DNA of 64,000 nt from Streptomyces venezuelae (GTDB taxonomy: Bacteria > Actinomycetota > Actinomycetes > Streptomycetales > Streptomycetaceae). A program made the translations under genes and the position numbers. The stretch spans positions 3,224,001 to 3,288,000 of the forward strand of contig NZ_CP029192.1 of assembly GCF_008642315.1 (NCBI RefSeq), written 5' to 3'. The notes under the pieces are model-generated. The model was not told the DNA's origin, did not search any database, and saw only the letters and a program-made list of their open reading frames with translations. Below, piece after piece: positions 25,321 to 33,296 of the stretch (positions are counted from its first letter, which is position 1; every line of letters starts with the position of its first letter).

Positions 25321-25697
25321 TGGTCGTCGCCCTTCGTGTCCTCGACCGCGTCCTTCTCGTGCCCCTTCAGGAGCGCGGGGCCCGCGACCGCGGTGGCCTG
25401 CGCGCCGGCCAGGGCGGCCTCCAGCTCGGCGATGCGGGCGTCCCGCTCGGCGAGCTCGGCGCCGAGACGGCCGAGCACGTCGTCGACCTCGCCCATGTGG
25501 TAGCCGCGCAGCGTCATCGGGAAGCGCACCAGGTCGACGTCGGCACGCCGCAGCGGGCGGTCCGGGGGGAGCGGATCGGTGAAGCGCTCGGGCGCGGCGT
25601 CGGGCAGCCCGCCGCTCTCCCCGCCGCCGATCACGGCGAGGGTCACCGCGCCGACCACCACGAGGAGGGCGATGACCAGGAACAAGAACAAGACCAT
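25317..25697 (-). CDS. Single-pass membrane protein with DivIVA-like segment
   Basis: The 126-residue protein begins with a membrane helix (MVLFLFLVIALLVVVGAVTLAVIGGG). A short loop follows, then the DivIVA membrane/curvature motif FPMTLRGYHMGEVDDVLGRLGAELAERDARIAELEAAL, which turns into a coiled coil, and an acidic tail ends the protein. DivIVA proteins organise polar growth in Streptomyces, but this short membrane-anchored form is distinct from DivIVA itself and its role is unknown. It resembles Rv1209 in content and position. A perfect inverted repeat lies between it and the divergent folP2-type gene. Confidence 0.75.
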   Translation of the reverse strand: MVLFLFLVIALLVVVGAVTLAVIGGGESGGLPDAAPERFTDPLPPDRPLRRADVDLVRFPMTLRGYHMGEVDDVLGRLGAELAERDARIAELEAALAGAQATAVAGPALLKGHEKDAVEDTKGDDQ

Positions 25698-25732
25698 CTC
25701 TTCAGGCCCTCACGCTCGACTGCCCGTGCTCA

Positions 25733-25772
25733 AACTGTCAGGGTCCGATCGTGCCACGTGGTTCTGACAGTT
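25733..25772. promoter_or_regulatory. Inverted repeat between divergent divIVA-like and folP2-type genes
   Basis: AACTGTCAG (25733-25741) and CTGACAGTT (25764-25772) form a perfect 9-base inverted repeat with 22 bases between. Centre-to-centre distance is about three helical turns. A second palindrome, CCACGTGG (25754-25761), sits between the arms. The layout suggests a binding site for one or two dimeric regulators controlling both genes. Confidence 0.55.
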
Positions 25773-25822
25773 AAGGTCACAGGCGGCCGAACCGCGACTA
25801 GGACCCAGGAGGGCCACAGGGG

Positions 25823-26683
25823 ATGCTCAGGCTTGGCAGGCGCGAGTTCGACGCGCACGAGCCGGTGATCATGGCGATCGTGAACCGGACCCCGGACTCC
25901 TTCTACGACCAGGGGGCCACGTTCCGCGACGAACCGGCGCTCGCCCGCGTGGAGCAGGCCGTGGCCGAGGGTGCCGCGATCATCGACATCGGCGGGGTCA
26001 AGGCGGGTCCCGGCGAGGAGGTGAGCGCCGAGGAGGAGGCGCGGCGCACGGTCGGTTTCGTCGCCGAGGTGCGCAGGCGGTTCCCCGATGTGGTGATCAG
26101 CGTCGACACCTGGCGGCACGACGTCGGCGAGGCGGTCTGCGAGGCGGGCGCCGACGTGCTCAACGACGCGTGGGGCGGCGTCGACCCGAAGCTCGCGGAG
26201 GTCGCCGCGCGGTTCGGGGCGGGCCTGGTCTGCACGCACGCGGGCGGCGCCGAGCCGCGGACGAGGCCGCACCGCGTCACGTACGACGACGTGATGGCGG
26301 ACATCCTGCGGGTGACGGTCGGCCTGGCCGAGCGCGCGGTGGAGCTGGGTGTGCCCCGTGAGTCCGTGATGATCGACCCGGGGCACGACTTCGGCAAGAA
26401 CACCCGCCACAGCCTGGAGGCGACCCGCCGCCTCGGCGAGATGACGGACACGGGCTGGCCCGTCCTGGTCTCCCTCTCCAACAAGGACTTCGTGGGCGAG
26501 ACCCTCGACAAGCCGGTCAAGGAGCGCGTCCTCGGCACCCTCGCGACGACGGCGGTCTCGGCCTGGCTGGGCGCGCAGGTGTACCGCGTGCACGAGGTGG
26601 CGGAGACGAAGCAGGTGCTGGACATGGTGGCGACGATTGCGGGGCATCGGGCACCCGCCGTCGCACGGCGCGGATTGGCCTGA
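25823..26683 (+). CDS. folP2: FolP2-type dihydropteroate synthase homolog
   Basis: The 286-residue TIM-barrel protein keeps the DHPS N-terminal motif NRTPDSFYD (21-29) and the C-terminal RVH of the pterin/phosphate site. The p-aminobenzoate loop, normally GGESTRPG, reads GGVKAGPG (57-64) here. This substitution is typical of mycobacterial FolP2 (Rv1207), which is reported not to replace true DHPS, so folate synthesis is doubtful and the real substrate is unknown. The start follows caggagggcc. It is divergent from the divIVA-like/tag operon and would be miscalled folP by simple homology. Confidence 0.8.
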   Translation: MLRLGRREFDAHEPVIMAIVNRTPDSFYDQGATFRDEPALARVEQAVAEGAAIIDIGGVKAGPGEEVSAEEEARRTVGFVAEVRRRFPDVVISVDTWRHDVGEAVCEAGADVLNDAWGGVDPKLAEVAARFGAGLVCTHAGGAEPRTRPHRVTYDDVMADILRVTVGLAERAVELGVPRESVMIDPGHDFGKNTRHSLEATRRLGEMTDTGWPVLVSLSNKDFVGETLDKPVKERVLGTLATTAVSAWLGAQVYRVHEVAETKQVLDMVATIAGHRAPAVARRGLA

Positions 26684-26776
26684 GGCTCGGGAAGAGGTCA
26701 TGGTCGCCACCACTGCCGGTCACAGGCCCCCGGCGGTCGCCCGCCGAGGGCTTGCGCACCCCTCCTCCGAAGAGGG

Positions 26777-27559
26777 TTACTTCCCGACTTCCTTCGTCAC
26801 CAAGGTGATCGCCTCTTCCACGTCGTCCGTGACGTGGAACAGGAGCAGGTCGGCCTCCGAGGCCTTGCCCTGGGCGATGACCGTGTTCTTCAGCCAGTCG
26901 ACCAGGCCGCCCCAGTACTGCGAGCCGAAGAGGACGATCGGGAAGCGCGTCACCTTGCGGGTCTGGACGAGCGTGAGCGCTTCGAAGAGCTCGTCCAGCG
27001 TGCCGAGGCCGCCGGGCAGGACCACGAAGCCCTGCGCGTACTTCACGAACATCGTCTTGCGGACGAAGAAGTAGCGGAAGTTGACGCCGATGTCGACGTA
27101 CGGGTTGAGGCCCTGCTCGAAGGGCAGCTCGATGCCGAGGCCGACCGACGTGCCCTTCGCCTCGACGGCGCCCTGGTTGGCGGCCTGCATGGCGCCGGGC
27201 CCGCCGCCCGTGATCACCGCGAAGCCCGCCTCGACGAGCGCCTTGCCGATCTCGACGCCCGCCTGGTACTCGGGCGTCCCCTCCCCCGTGCGCGCCGAGC
27301 CGAACACGCTGATCGCGGGCGGGAGTTCGGCGAGCGTGCCGAAGCCCTCGATGAACTCGGACTGGATGCGCAGGACTCTCCAGGGGTCCGTGTGGACCCA
27401 TTCGGAGGGTCCGTCGGAGTCGAGGAGACGTTGATCGGTGGTGCCGGCCTGCACCTTGTCCCGCCGGCGCAGCACCGGACCGAGCCGCTGCTCCTCGGGG
27501 CGTTTCCTGGCACCGGTACCGCGGGCAGCGCTCTCGGCGCTGTTGTCGGGATGGCTCAT
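26777..27559 (-). CDS. LOG/TIGR00730 family Rossmann protein
   Basis: The 260-residue protein has the family signature VVLPGGLGTLDELFEALTL and an earlier ITGGGPGAMQAANQGA. These are the nucleotide-binding loops of cytokinin-activating LOG phosphoribohydrolases and related lysine-decarboxylase-annotated proteins. The likely reaction is hydrolysis of a nucleoside 5'-monophosphate to free base plus ribose 5-phosphate; lysine decarboxylation is not supported. It has a 60-residue N-terminal extension with RDKVQAGTTDQRLLDSDGP. The neighbours folP2 and dapE match Rv1202-Rv1207. ATG 27559 follows a ggaggg. Confidence 0.85.
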   Translation of the reverse strand: MSHPDNSAESAARGTGARKRPEEQRLGPVLRRRDKVQAGTTDQRLLDSDGPSEWVHTDPWRVLRIQSEFIEGFGTLAELPPAISVFGSARTGEGTPEYQAGVEIGKALVEAGFAVITGGGPGAMQAANQGAVEAKGTSVGLGIELPFEQGLNPYVDIGVNFRYFFVRKTMFVKYAQGFVVLPGGLGTLDELFEALTLVQTRKVTRFPIVLFGSQYWGGLVDWLKNTVIAQGKASEADLLLFHVTDDVEEAITLVTKEVGK

Positions 27560-27575
27560 CGTCTGCTCCCTCCAT

Positions 27576-27599
27576 GCGTACGTGACTGCGTACGTGACT
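27576..27599. repeat. Perfect tandem 12-mer upstream of the LOG gene
   Basis: GCGTACGTGACT occurs twice in immediate succession (27576-27587 and 27588-27599), just upstream of the ribosome-binding site of the LOG-family gene. It may be a double operator, or simple slippage. Confidence 0.6.
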
Positions 27600-27647
27600 C
27601 ACAGCGTAGATCCACGCGGGTTACCTCCGAGGGACCTCCACGCATCG

Positions 27648-28727
27648 CTACGACGTCAGCCAGGACCGCAGCCTCTCCTCCGCCACCGGAATCAGCGACG
27701 CCTGGACGCGCTCGTCGATCTTGTGCGCGAGCAGCGGGTCGCCGGGGCTGTAGTTCACCGCGGGCACGCCGAGCGCGCTGAAGCGGGAGACGTCCGTCCA
27801 GCCGAACTTGGGGCGCGCCTCGCCGCCGACGGCCGCCATGAACGCCGCGGCGGCCGGGTGGGTGAGGCCGGGGCGTGCCGCGCCCGTGTGGTCGTCGACG
27901 ATGAACTCGTCGACGCCGCAGTCCGCGAAGTAGTCGCGTACGAAGGCGAGGGCCTCGTCCTCGCTGCGGTCGGGGGCGTAGCGGAAGTTGACGGTGACGG
28001 TGCACTCGTCGGGGATGACGTTCGTGGCGACGCCGCCCTCGATGCGGACGGCGTTGAGGCCCTCGTGGAACTGCAGGCCCTCCACGACCGGCTTGCGCGG
28101 CTCGTACGCGGCGAGCTTTCGGAGGATCGGGGTGGCCGCGTGGATCGCGTTGGAGCCCATCCACGCGCGCGCGGAGTGCGCCCGTACGCCCTTGGTCTTC
28201 AGCAGGACCCGCAGGGTGCCCTGGCAGCCGCCCTCGACCTGTCCGTCGGTGGGTTCGAGGAGGACGGCGAAGTCACCGGCCAGCCAGTCGGGGTGGGCCT
28301 CGGCGACGTGCCCGAGGCCGTTGAGGTGGGCGGCGACCTCTTCGTTGTCGTAGAAGACGAAGGTCAGGTCGCGGTTGGGCTCGGTCACCGTCTGCGCGAT
28401 GCGCAGCTGGACGGCGACGCCCGACTTCATGTCGCAGGTGCCGCAGCCCCACAGGACGCCGTCCTCGTCGAGGCGCGAGGGCACGTTGTCCGCGATGGGC
28501 ACGGTGTCGATGTGTCCGGCGAGGATGACCCGCTCCGCGCGGCCGAGGTTGGTGCGGGCCACCACGTTGTTGCCGTGCCGGTCGACCGTGAGGTGCGGCA
28601 GGGCGCGCAGGGCCGTCTCGATGGCGTCGGCGAGCGCCTTCTCCTCGCCGCTCGGGGACGGGAAATCGACCAGTCGCGCGGTGAGCTGCGCGGCGTCGAG
28701 CGTGAGGTCAAGCGGTGTGTGAGCCAT
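27648..28727 (-). CDS. dapE: Succinyl-diaminopimelate desuccinylase
   Basis: The 359-residue M20-family metallohydrolase removes succinate from N-succinyl-L,L-diaminopimelate in the lysine and peptidoglycan pathway. It shows LAGHIDTVP (zinc ligand and catalytic Asp), GTCDMKSG (bridging Asp), FYDNEEV (catalytic Glu pair) and a C-terminal NYSPGDPLLAHKIDE with the last His ligand. ATG 28727 is selected (agggtcg upstream); the frame is open to 28805 but overlaps the divergent gene. DapC, which makes its substrate, is encoded 2.9 kb away at 30541, reflecting a conserved dap neighbourhood. Confidence 0.9.
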   Translation of the reverse strand: MAHTPLDLTLDAAQLTARLVDFPSPSGEEKALADAIETALRALPHLTVDRHGNNVVARTNLGRAERVILAGHIDTVPIADNVPSRLDEDGVLWGCGTCDMKSGVAVQLRIAQTVTEPNRDLTFVFYDNEEVAAHLNGLGHVAEAHPDWLAGDFAVLLEPTDGQVEGGCQGTLRVLLKTKGVRAHSARAWMGSNAIHAATPILRKLAAYEPRKPVVEGLQFHEGLNAVRIEGGVATNVIPDECTVTVNFRYAPDRSEDEALAFVRDYFADCGVDEFIVDDHTGAARPGLTHPAAAAFMAAVGGEARPKFGWTDVSRFSALGVPAVNYSPGDPLLAHKIDERVQASLIPVAEERLRSWLTS

Positions 28728-28788
28728 GCCGTCGACCCTAAGCCAGCGGGCGCGCGGGGCTGTCGGTGGACTCCAGTACCTTGGACGC

Positions 28789-29700
28789 GTGCCTGAGCCC
28801 CCCACCCTCGTCCGGCGCGGCCGTCCCCTCCGTCACGGGGCCGCGGCCGCCGTGCTGCTCGCCGTCGTCGGCTATGTGGCGTTGCAGTACGTGTACGGGG
28901 GCAAGCCCGAGCCGCGGTGCACGGTGGTGTCGGGGAAGGGCGACGGCGCCTCGCACTCGTTCACGGCCGAGCAGGCGCAGAACGCGGCGACGGTCGCCGC
29001 GGCGGGCACCTCGCGCGGGATGCCGGAGCGCGCGGTGACCATCGCGCTCGCCACCGCTCTTCAGGAGTCGGGGCTGCGCAACATCAAGCACGGGGACCGG
29101 GACTCGCTCGGCCTGTTCCAGCAGCGCCCCTCGCAGGGCTGGGGCAACGAGCGGCAGATCATGGACCCGGCGTACTCGGCTGGCCGTTTCTACGAGCACC
29201 TGGCCGAGGTCCCCGGCTATTCGCGGCTGCCCCTCACGGTCGCCGCGCAGCGGGTGCAGCGCAGCGGCTTCCCGCAGGCGTACGCCAAGCACGAGCCGGA
29301 CGCCGCGCTGCTCGCCGCCGCGCTCACGGGCCGCGCGCCCGCCGCGTTCAGCTGCGAGGGGCGCCCGGACACGGACCCCGGCGGCCCCGCGCAGGTGCGG
29401 GCCGCTCTGGCCCGCGACTTCGGCCGCGAGGTGCGCCCCGGCGCGGTCCGGGGGCGCACGGTGACGGTTCCCGTGCCGGCCCCCGTGGCGACCGACCGGG
29501 CCCCGCAGCGCGGCTGGGAGCTGGCGCACTGGGCCGTGGCGCACTCCTCGTCGCTGCACATCGAGCGGGTGGCGTACGGCGGGCGGGAGTGGCGGGCCAC
29601 AGGCGCGGGGAAGTGGCGCGCGGCGGGCCGCGAGGCGAAGAAGGGCGGGACCGCGGGGGCGACGGCCGCCGGTGAGGTCCGGATCGTGACCGGGCAGTAG
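28789..29700 (+). CDS. Membrane-anchored protein with lytic transglycosylase-like domain
   Basis: The 303-residue protein (VPEPPTLVRRGRPLRHG start) has one N-terminal membrane helix (AAAAVLLAVVGYVALQYVY). A domain with ALATALQESGLRNIKHGDRDSLGLFQQRPSQGWG follows, which has the ES and GLFQ signatures of goose-type/SLT lysozyme-like folds. The QESG Glu could be the catalytic acid. It probably acts on peptidoglycan outside the membrane. Some databases label such proteins heavy metal transporters without basis. A TACCTT hexamer (28777-28782) ends six bases before GTG 28789 with no ribosome-binding site, so the message may be leaderless. Confidence 0.7.
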   Translation: MPEPPTLVRRGRPLRHGAAAAVLLAVVGYVALQYVYGGKPEPRCTVVSGKGDGASHSFTAEQAQNAATVAAAGTSRGMPERAVTIALATALQESGLRNIKHGDRDSLGLFQQRPSQGWGNERQIMDPAYSAGRFYEHLAEVPGYSRLPLTVAAQRVQRSGFPQAYAKHEPDAALLAAALTGRAPAAFSCEGRPDTDPGGPAQVRAALARDFGREVRPGAVRGRTVTVPVPAPVATDRAPQRGWELAHWAVAHSSSLHIERVAYGGREWRATGAGKWRAAGREAKKGGTAGATAAGEVRIVTGQ

Positions 29701-30024
29701 TGCGACGGGTCCCTCGATGGGGGCATGCCGAGTGCTACGGACCGACACCCTGTCCGACTTTCCCGCCGACGCTCCGCCGAAACCCCGAATCCCTTGAGAT
29801 CACTAGGGATTAAGGATTCTGCAGCGAAACGGCCCCGGCGCTCTTTGCCCGTTTTTATCCGCAGCCGATAATGCGACGCATTGCCAACTCTTTACGTTGG
29901 CGCAGCGAAACCTTCGCGGGCTTCGAGCGGTAGTCACTGCGTCCGAGCGCCGGAAGCCGTCCGGTGGGAAGCCGGATCCGAACCGGCCGGACACCCAACG
30001 TTCTCTCCCGTCTGAAGGAGCATC
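29701..30024. promoter_or_regulatory. Promoter and structured leader upstream of a secreted-protein gene
   Basis: A plausible promoter is TTGCCC (29845-29850), a 16-base spacer and GATAAT (29867-29872). It is flanked by two copies of GCAGCGAAAC (29821-29830 and 29902-29911). Further left are nested inverted repeats: GAATCC/GGATTC (29787-29792, 29814-29819) around AATCCCT/AGGGATT (29788-29794, 29805-29811). A GCCAAC/GTTGGC hairpin (29883-29888, 29896-29901) falls at the start of the presumed leader. No gene is seen. Confidence 0.45.
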
Positions 30025-30468
30025 ATGTCCCTCCCCCTGACCCGCCGGATCGCTCGTGCCGCGCTGCTCAGCGCCGCGGGTGCAGCTTCCGTGGTCGGTG
30101 CGGCCGGCTCCGCGAGCGCCGTTGACCTTCCGGCCGCCCCCGACCTGGGCGGCGTGTCCACGCTGGACGGCGAGGGCCTCGGCAACACCGTCGACGATGC
30201 GGCTCAGAACGTCAGCAACCTCGCCGGTGACACCGGCAGCAAGGCCGTGAAGAAGTCCGTCCCGGCCGCGGGCAAGGCCGTGGGCCGCGTCGGCAAGACG
30301 GCCACCCCCGCCGCCCAGCAGGCCGCCGGTGACGTCGCGGGCGGCGCGGGCAAGGCGCTCGGCGAGACCGCCGACTCGGCCACCGGCGGCGGCCTGCCCA
30401 CCGACTCGCTCACCAAGGGCGGTCTCCCCACCGACCAGCTGCCGGTACAGAGCCTCCCCCTCGGCTGA
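30025..30468 (+). CDS. Small secreted Ala/Gly-rich protein
   Basis: The 147-residue protein has a clear signal peptide (MSLPLTRRIARAALLSAAGA, ending AGSASA before VDLPAAP; cleavage near residue 33). The mature part is low complexity and helix-prone, with repeated Thr/Ala/Gly/Lys segments and three similar LPTD-containing motifs at the C-terminus (GGGLPTDSLTKG, GGLPTDQLPVQSLPLG). No cysteine or enzymatic motif is present. Relatives in Streptomyces are often labelled ATP-binding protein without evident reason. Ribosome-binding site gaaggag precedes ATG 30025. It is convergent with dapC across a strong terminator. Confidence 0.65.
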   Translation: MSLPLTRRIARAALLSAAGAASVVGAAGSASAVDLPAAPDLGGVSTLDGEGLGNTVDDAAQNVSNLAGDTGSKAVKKSVPAAGKAVGRVGKTATPAAQQAAGDVAGGAGKALGETADSATGGGLPTDSLTKGGLPTDQLPVQSLPLG

Positions 30469-30486
30469 TCACCCGGCACGCACACA

Positions 30487-30519
30487 GGAGGGCCCGGAGC
30501 CACTGGCTCCGGGCCCTCC
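30487..30519. terminator. Bidirectional terminator between the secreted-protein gene and dapC
   Basis: GGAGGGCCCGGAGCC (30487-30501) and its exact complement (30505-30519) form a 15-base stem with an ACT loop, located between the converging stops at 30468 and 30541. Confidence 0.85.
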
Positions 30520-30540
30520 GCCGTGCTCACGGCACCGGGC

Positions 30541-31635
30541 TCAGCCCAGGCGCTCGACCGCCGCGGCGACGCGCTCGTCCGTCGCCGTGAGGGCGACGCG
30601 CACGAAGCGGTCGCCCGCGGGGCCGTAGAAGTCGCCGGGCGCCACCAGGATGCCCAGCTCCGCGAGGTGGCCCACGGTGTCCCAGCAGGACTCGTCGCGG
30701 GTGGCCCACAGGTAGAGGCTCGCCTCGCTGTGCTCGATACGGAAGCCGTGCTTCACCAGGGCGTCGCGCAGCGCGGTGCGCCGGGCCACGTACCGCTCGC
30801 GCTGCACGCGCACGTGCTCGTCGTCGCCGAGCGCCGCCACGACGGCCGCCTGGGTCGGCGCGGAGGTCATCATGCCGCCGTGCTTGCGGATCTGCAGCAG
30901 ATCCCCGAGGACGGCCTCGTCACCGGCGATGAACGCCGCCCGGTAGCCCGCCAGGTTGGAGCGCTTGGAGAGCGAGTGGACGGCGACGATCCCGTCGTAC
31001 GAACCGCCGCACACGTCCGGGTGCAGCACCGACACCGGCTCGGCCTCCCAGCCGAGCTCCAGGTAGCACTCGTCGCTGACGAGCAGCACGCCGTGCTCGC
31101 GCGCCCACGCCACGGTCCGGGTCAGCTCGTCCTTCGACAGGACGCGACCGGTGGGGTTGGAGGGCGAGTTGAGCCAGAGCAGCTTGAGGTTCGCCGGATC
31201 GAGCGAGGTCGGGTCGTCGTAGGCGACGTACTCCGCGCGGGCCAGGCGGGCGCCCACCTCGTACGTCGGGTAGGCGAGCCGCGGGTAGGCCACCACGTCG
31301 CCCGGGCCGAGGCCCAGCTGCGTCGGGAGCCAGGCCACGAGCTCCTTGGAGCCGACGACCGGCAGGACGTTGCGGTGCGTGAAGCCGCGGGCGCCGAGCC
31401 GCCGCTCACACCAGCCGGTGAGGGCGTCGCGCAGCTCCGGCGTGCCCCAGACCGTCGGATAGCCGGGCGAGTCCGCGGCCGCGATCAGCGCTTTCTGGAT
31501 CAGCTCGGGGACCGGGTCCACGGGGGTGCCCACCGACAGGTCGACGATGCCGCCGGGGTGGGCGGCCGCCGTGGCCTTGTACGGCTCGAGCTTGTCCCAG
31601 GGGAAGGTGGGAAGCCGGTCGGAGACTGCGGACAC
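30541..31635 (-). CDS. dapC: N-succinyldiaminopimelate aminotransferase
   Basis: The 364-residue fold-type I PLP enzyme has DLSVGTPVDPVPELIQKAL near the start, the substrate segment WLNSPSNPTGRVL, DECYLELGW and the PLP-lysine site HSLSKRSNLAGYR. It transfers an amino group from glutamate to N-succinyl-2-amino-6-ketopimelate in lysine/DAP synthesis. Some actinobacterial relatives also transaminate prephenate, so dual function is possible. GTG 31635 is chosen because gggag lies seven bases upstream. The ferredoxin gene lies 98 bases upstream on the same strand, matching Rv1177-Rv1178 (fdxC-dapC). Confidence 0.88.
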   Translation of the reverse strand: MSAVSDRLPTFPWDKLEPYKATAAAHPGGIVDLSVGTPVDPVPELIQKALIAAADSPGYPTVWGTPELRDALTGWCERRLGARGFTHRNVLPVVGSKELVAWLPTQLGLGPGDVVAYPRLAYPTYEVGARLARAEYVAYDDPTSLDPANLKLLWLNSPSNPTGRVLSKDELTRTVAWAREHGVLLVSDECYLELGWEAEPVSVLHPDVCGGSYDGIVAVHSLSKRSNLAGYRAAFIAGDEAVLGDLLQIRKHGGMMTSAPTQAAVVAALGDDEHVRVQRERYVARRTALRDALVKHGFRIEHSEASLYLWATRDESCWDTVGHLAELGILVAPGDFYGPAGDRFVRVALTATDERVAAAVERLG

Positions 31636-31733
31636 GTGGTGACTCCCGTGCTGGTACTGGTCGTTGCAAACGCCTCGGTCCCGTGCGGCGGAGATGCCGT
31701 ACGGGACCGGGGCGACGCTCGGGCTGCCGCTTG

Positions 31734-32054
31734 TTACTGGTTCTGCGGCGGCAGGGCTGCGATGAAGGCGTGGTCGCGCTCGATCAGGCCGAGCTTGCTC
31801 GCGCCACCGGGCGAACCGAGCTCGTCGAAGAACTCGACGTTCGCCTTGTAGTAGTCCTTCCACTCCTCAGGAGTGTCGTCCTCGTAGAAGATCGCCTCGA
31901 CCGGGCAGACCGGTTCGCAGGCTCCACAGTCGACGCATTCGTCCGGGTGGATGTACAAGGACCGGGAGCCCTCGTAAATGCAGTCGACCGGGCACTCCTC
32001 GATGCACGCCTTGTCCTTGACGTCGACACAAGGCTGCGCGATGACGTAGGTCAC
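31734..32054 (-). CDS. fdxC: Seven-iron ferredoxin (FdxC type)
   Basis: The 106-residue protein has the pattern C9, C17, C21, C25 followed by C40-x2-C43-x2-C46-x3-C50, giving one [3Fe-4S]-type and one [4Fe-4S]-type site, with an acidic C-terminal extension. It is a soluble electron carrier; candidate partners include P450s, such as the two in this window, though no direct link is shown. GTG 32054 follows gaggagga closely. It is in line with dapC, as in mycobacteria. Confidence 0.9.
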   Translation of the reverse strand: MTYVIAQPCVDVKDKACIEECPVDCIYEGSRSLYIHPDECVDCGACEPVCPVEAIFYEDDTPEEWKDYYKANVEFFDELGSPGGASKLGLIERDHAFIAALPPQNQ

Positions 32055-32197
32055 GCTGTCGTTCCTCCTCGATACGGGCGTTGGCGGGCCGTCCTCAGGC
32101 TCCGCTCGCCTGGCGCGCGGGAGCGCGGCGTCGTCGATGCCCACCCCTAGTATCTCCGTTCCCGGGCATGATCCGAACAGGAGGGGCTGACCAAGCT

Positions 32198-33199
32198 GTG
32201 GAATTCGCTGCCGGTGGACGACTCGAGGTCCGCATCACCCCCGCTGACGTGGGAAAACGCGTTTCGGTACGACGCTTGACCGACGCATCGATCTCGGGTG
32301 AGAAGTTCACCGACACGGTGGGTGTTCTCGCATCGTGGAACGAAGGTGTGGTGCTCATCACACGCCGGAACGGCGAAACCGTCCGCATCCCGGAAGGATC
32401 CCTGGTCGCCGGCAAGGTCGTCCCGGCCGCGCCCGCCCGCCGAAGAGGCCCCGCCGCCTCGTACGCGGAGCTGGCGCGCGTGTCCGCCCGCGCCTGGCAG
32501 CCGGTCGAGAGCGAGCCGCTCGGCGACTGGCGGCTGCGGTCGGCCGCGGGGTTCACCCGGCGCGCCAACTCCGTGCTGCCGCTGGGTGATCCCGGCCGAC
32601 CGCTGGACGACGCGCTCGGTTACGTCCGCGAGTGGTACGCGGCCCGCGGCCTGCCGCCCTACGTCCAGACCGCGACCGGCGCCGAGGGCACACAGGAGCT
32701 GCTCTGCGCCGCCCTGGCGGAGCGCGGCTGGAAGCGCGAGGTCAGCGCGCAGCTGTACATCGGCGCGCTCGCCCCGGTCGCCGACCTGGACGCGGCCACC
32801 GACCGCGTGACGCTGTCCCGGACCTTCGACGAGCCGTGGCTGCGGCGGTACCAACGGTTCGGGGTTCCGGGGCCGCATGTGCTCGAGGTGCTGGCGGGCG
32901 GGCCCTCGGTATGGTTCGCTTCCGTGCCCGGGAGCGGTGACGCTCCGGCCGCCATCGGGCGGTGCGTCGTGGACGGACGCTGGGCGGGCTTCATGGCGGT
33001 CGAGGTGGCCCCGGAGCACCGGCGCGAGGGGCTCGCCACCGCGGTGATGACCGCGCTCTCCCGGCAGGCGCTGACCGAGGGCGCTTCGGCGGCCTGGCTG
33101 CAGGTCGAGGACGAGAACGACGGCGCGCGGGCGCTGTACGACGGGATGGGTTTCGCCGCGCATCACACCTATCACCACTACCGGTACGGCCCCGCCTGA
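32198..33199 (+). CDS. Two-part protein with C-terminal GNAT acetyltransferase domain
   Basis: The protein has an N-terminal small beta-barrel-like domain (LEVRITPADVGKRVSVRRL to IPEGSLVAGKVVPA, about the first 85 residues). A linker and a C-terminal GNAT domain follow, with the acetyl-CoA loop VAPEHRREGLATAVMTAL and the end ALYDGMGFAAHHTYHHYRY. The N-terminal part looks like the histone-acetyltransferase-linked domain common in Streptomyces; the acceptor substrate is unknown. The start is uncertain: GTG 32198 has aggagggg 11 bases upstream, while ATG 32168 has none. I prefer 32198 (333 residues). Confidence 0.75.
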   Translation: MEFAAGGRLEVRITPADVGKRVSVRRLTDASISGEKFTDTVGVLASWNEGVVLITRRNGETVRIPEGSLVAGKVVPAAPARRRGPAASYAELARVSARAWQPVESEPLGDWRLRSAAGFTRRANSVLPLGDPGRPLDDALGYVREWYAARGLPPYVQTATGAEGTQELLCAALAERGWKREVSAQLYIGALAPVADLDAATDRVTLSRTFDEPWLRRYQRFGVPGPHVLEVLAGGPSVWFASVPGSGDAPAAIGRCVVDGRWAGFMAVEVAPEHRREGLATAVMTALSRQALTEGASAAWLQVEDENDGARALYDGMGFAAHHTYHHYRYGPA

Positions 33200-33296
33200 C
33201 CGGGCGGCACAACGGCACAGCACAGCAACGCACCACAACGCACAGCAACGGCACGGCACGGAAACAGCGCCCGGCGAGGGCAGACACGAGGCACGT

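Noticed and set aside
26777..27559. Lysine decarboxylase
   Set aside because: The PGGxGTxxE motif marks the LOG/TIGR00730 family; PLP-dependent decarboxylase features are absent.
28789..29700. Heavy metal transporter
   Set aside because: There is only one membrane helix and no metal-binding motif; a lysozyme-like domain is visible instead.
31734..32054. Dedicated ferredoxin of the diterpene P450s
   Set aside because: It sits with dapC in an order conserved in actinobacteria lacking the terpene genes, so a dedicated role is not supported.
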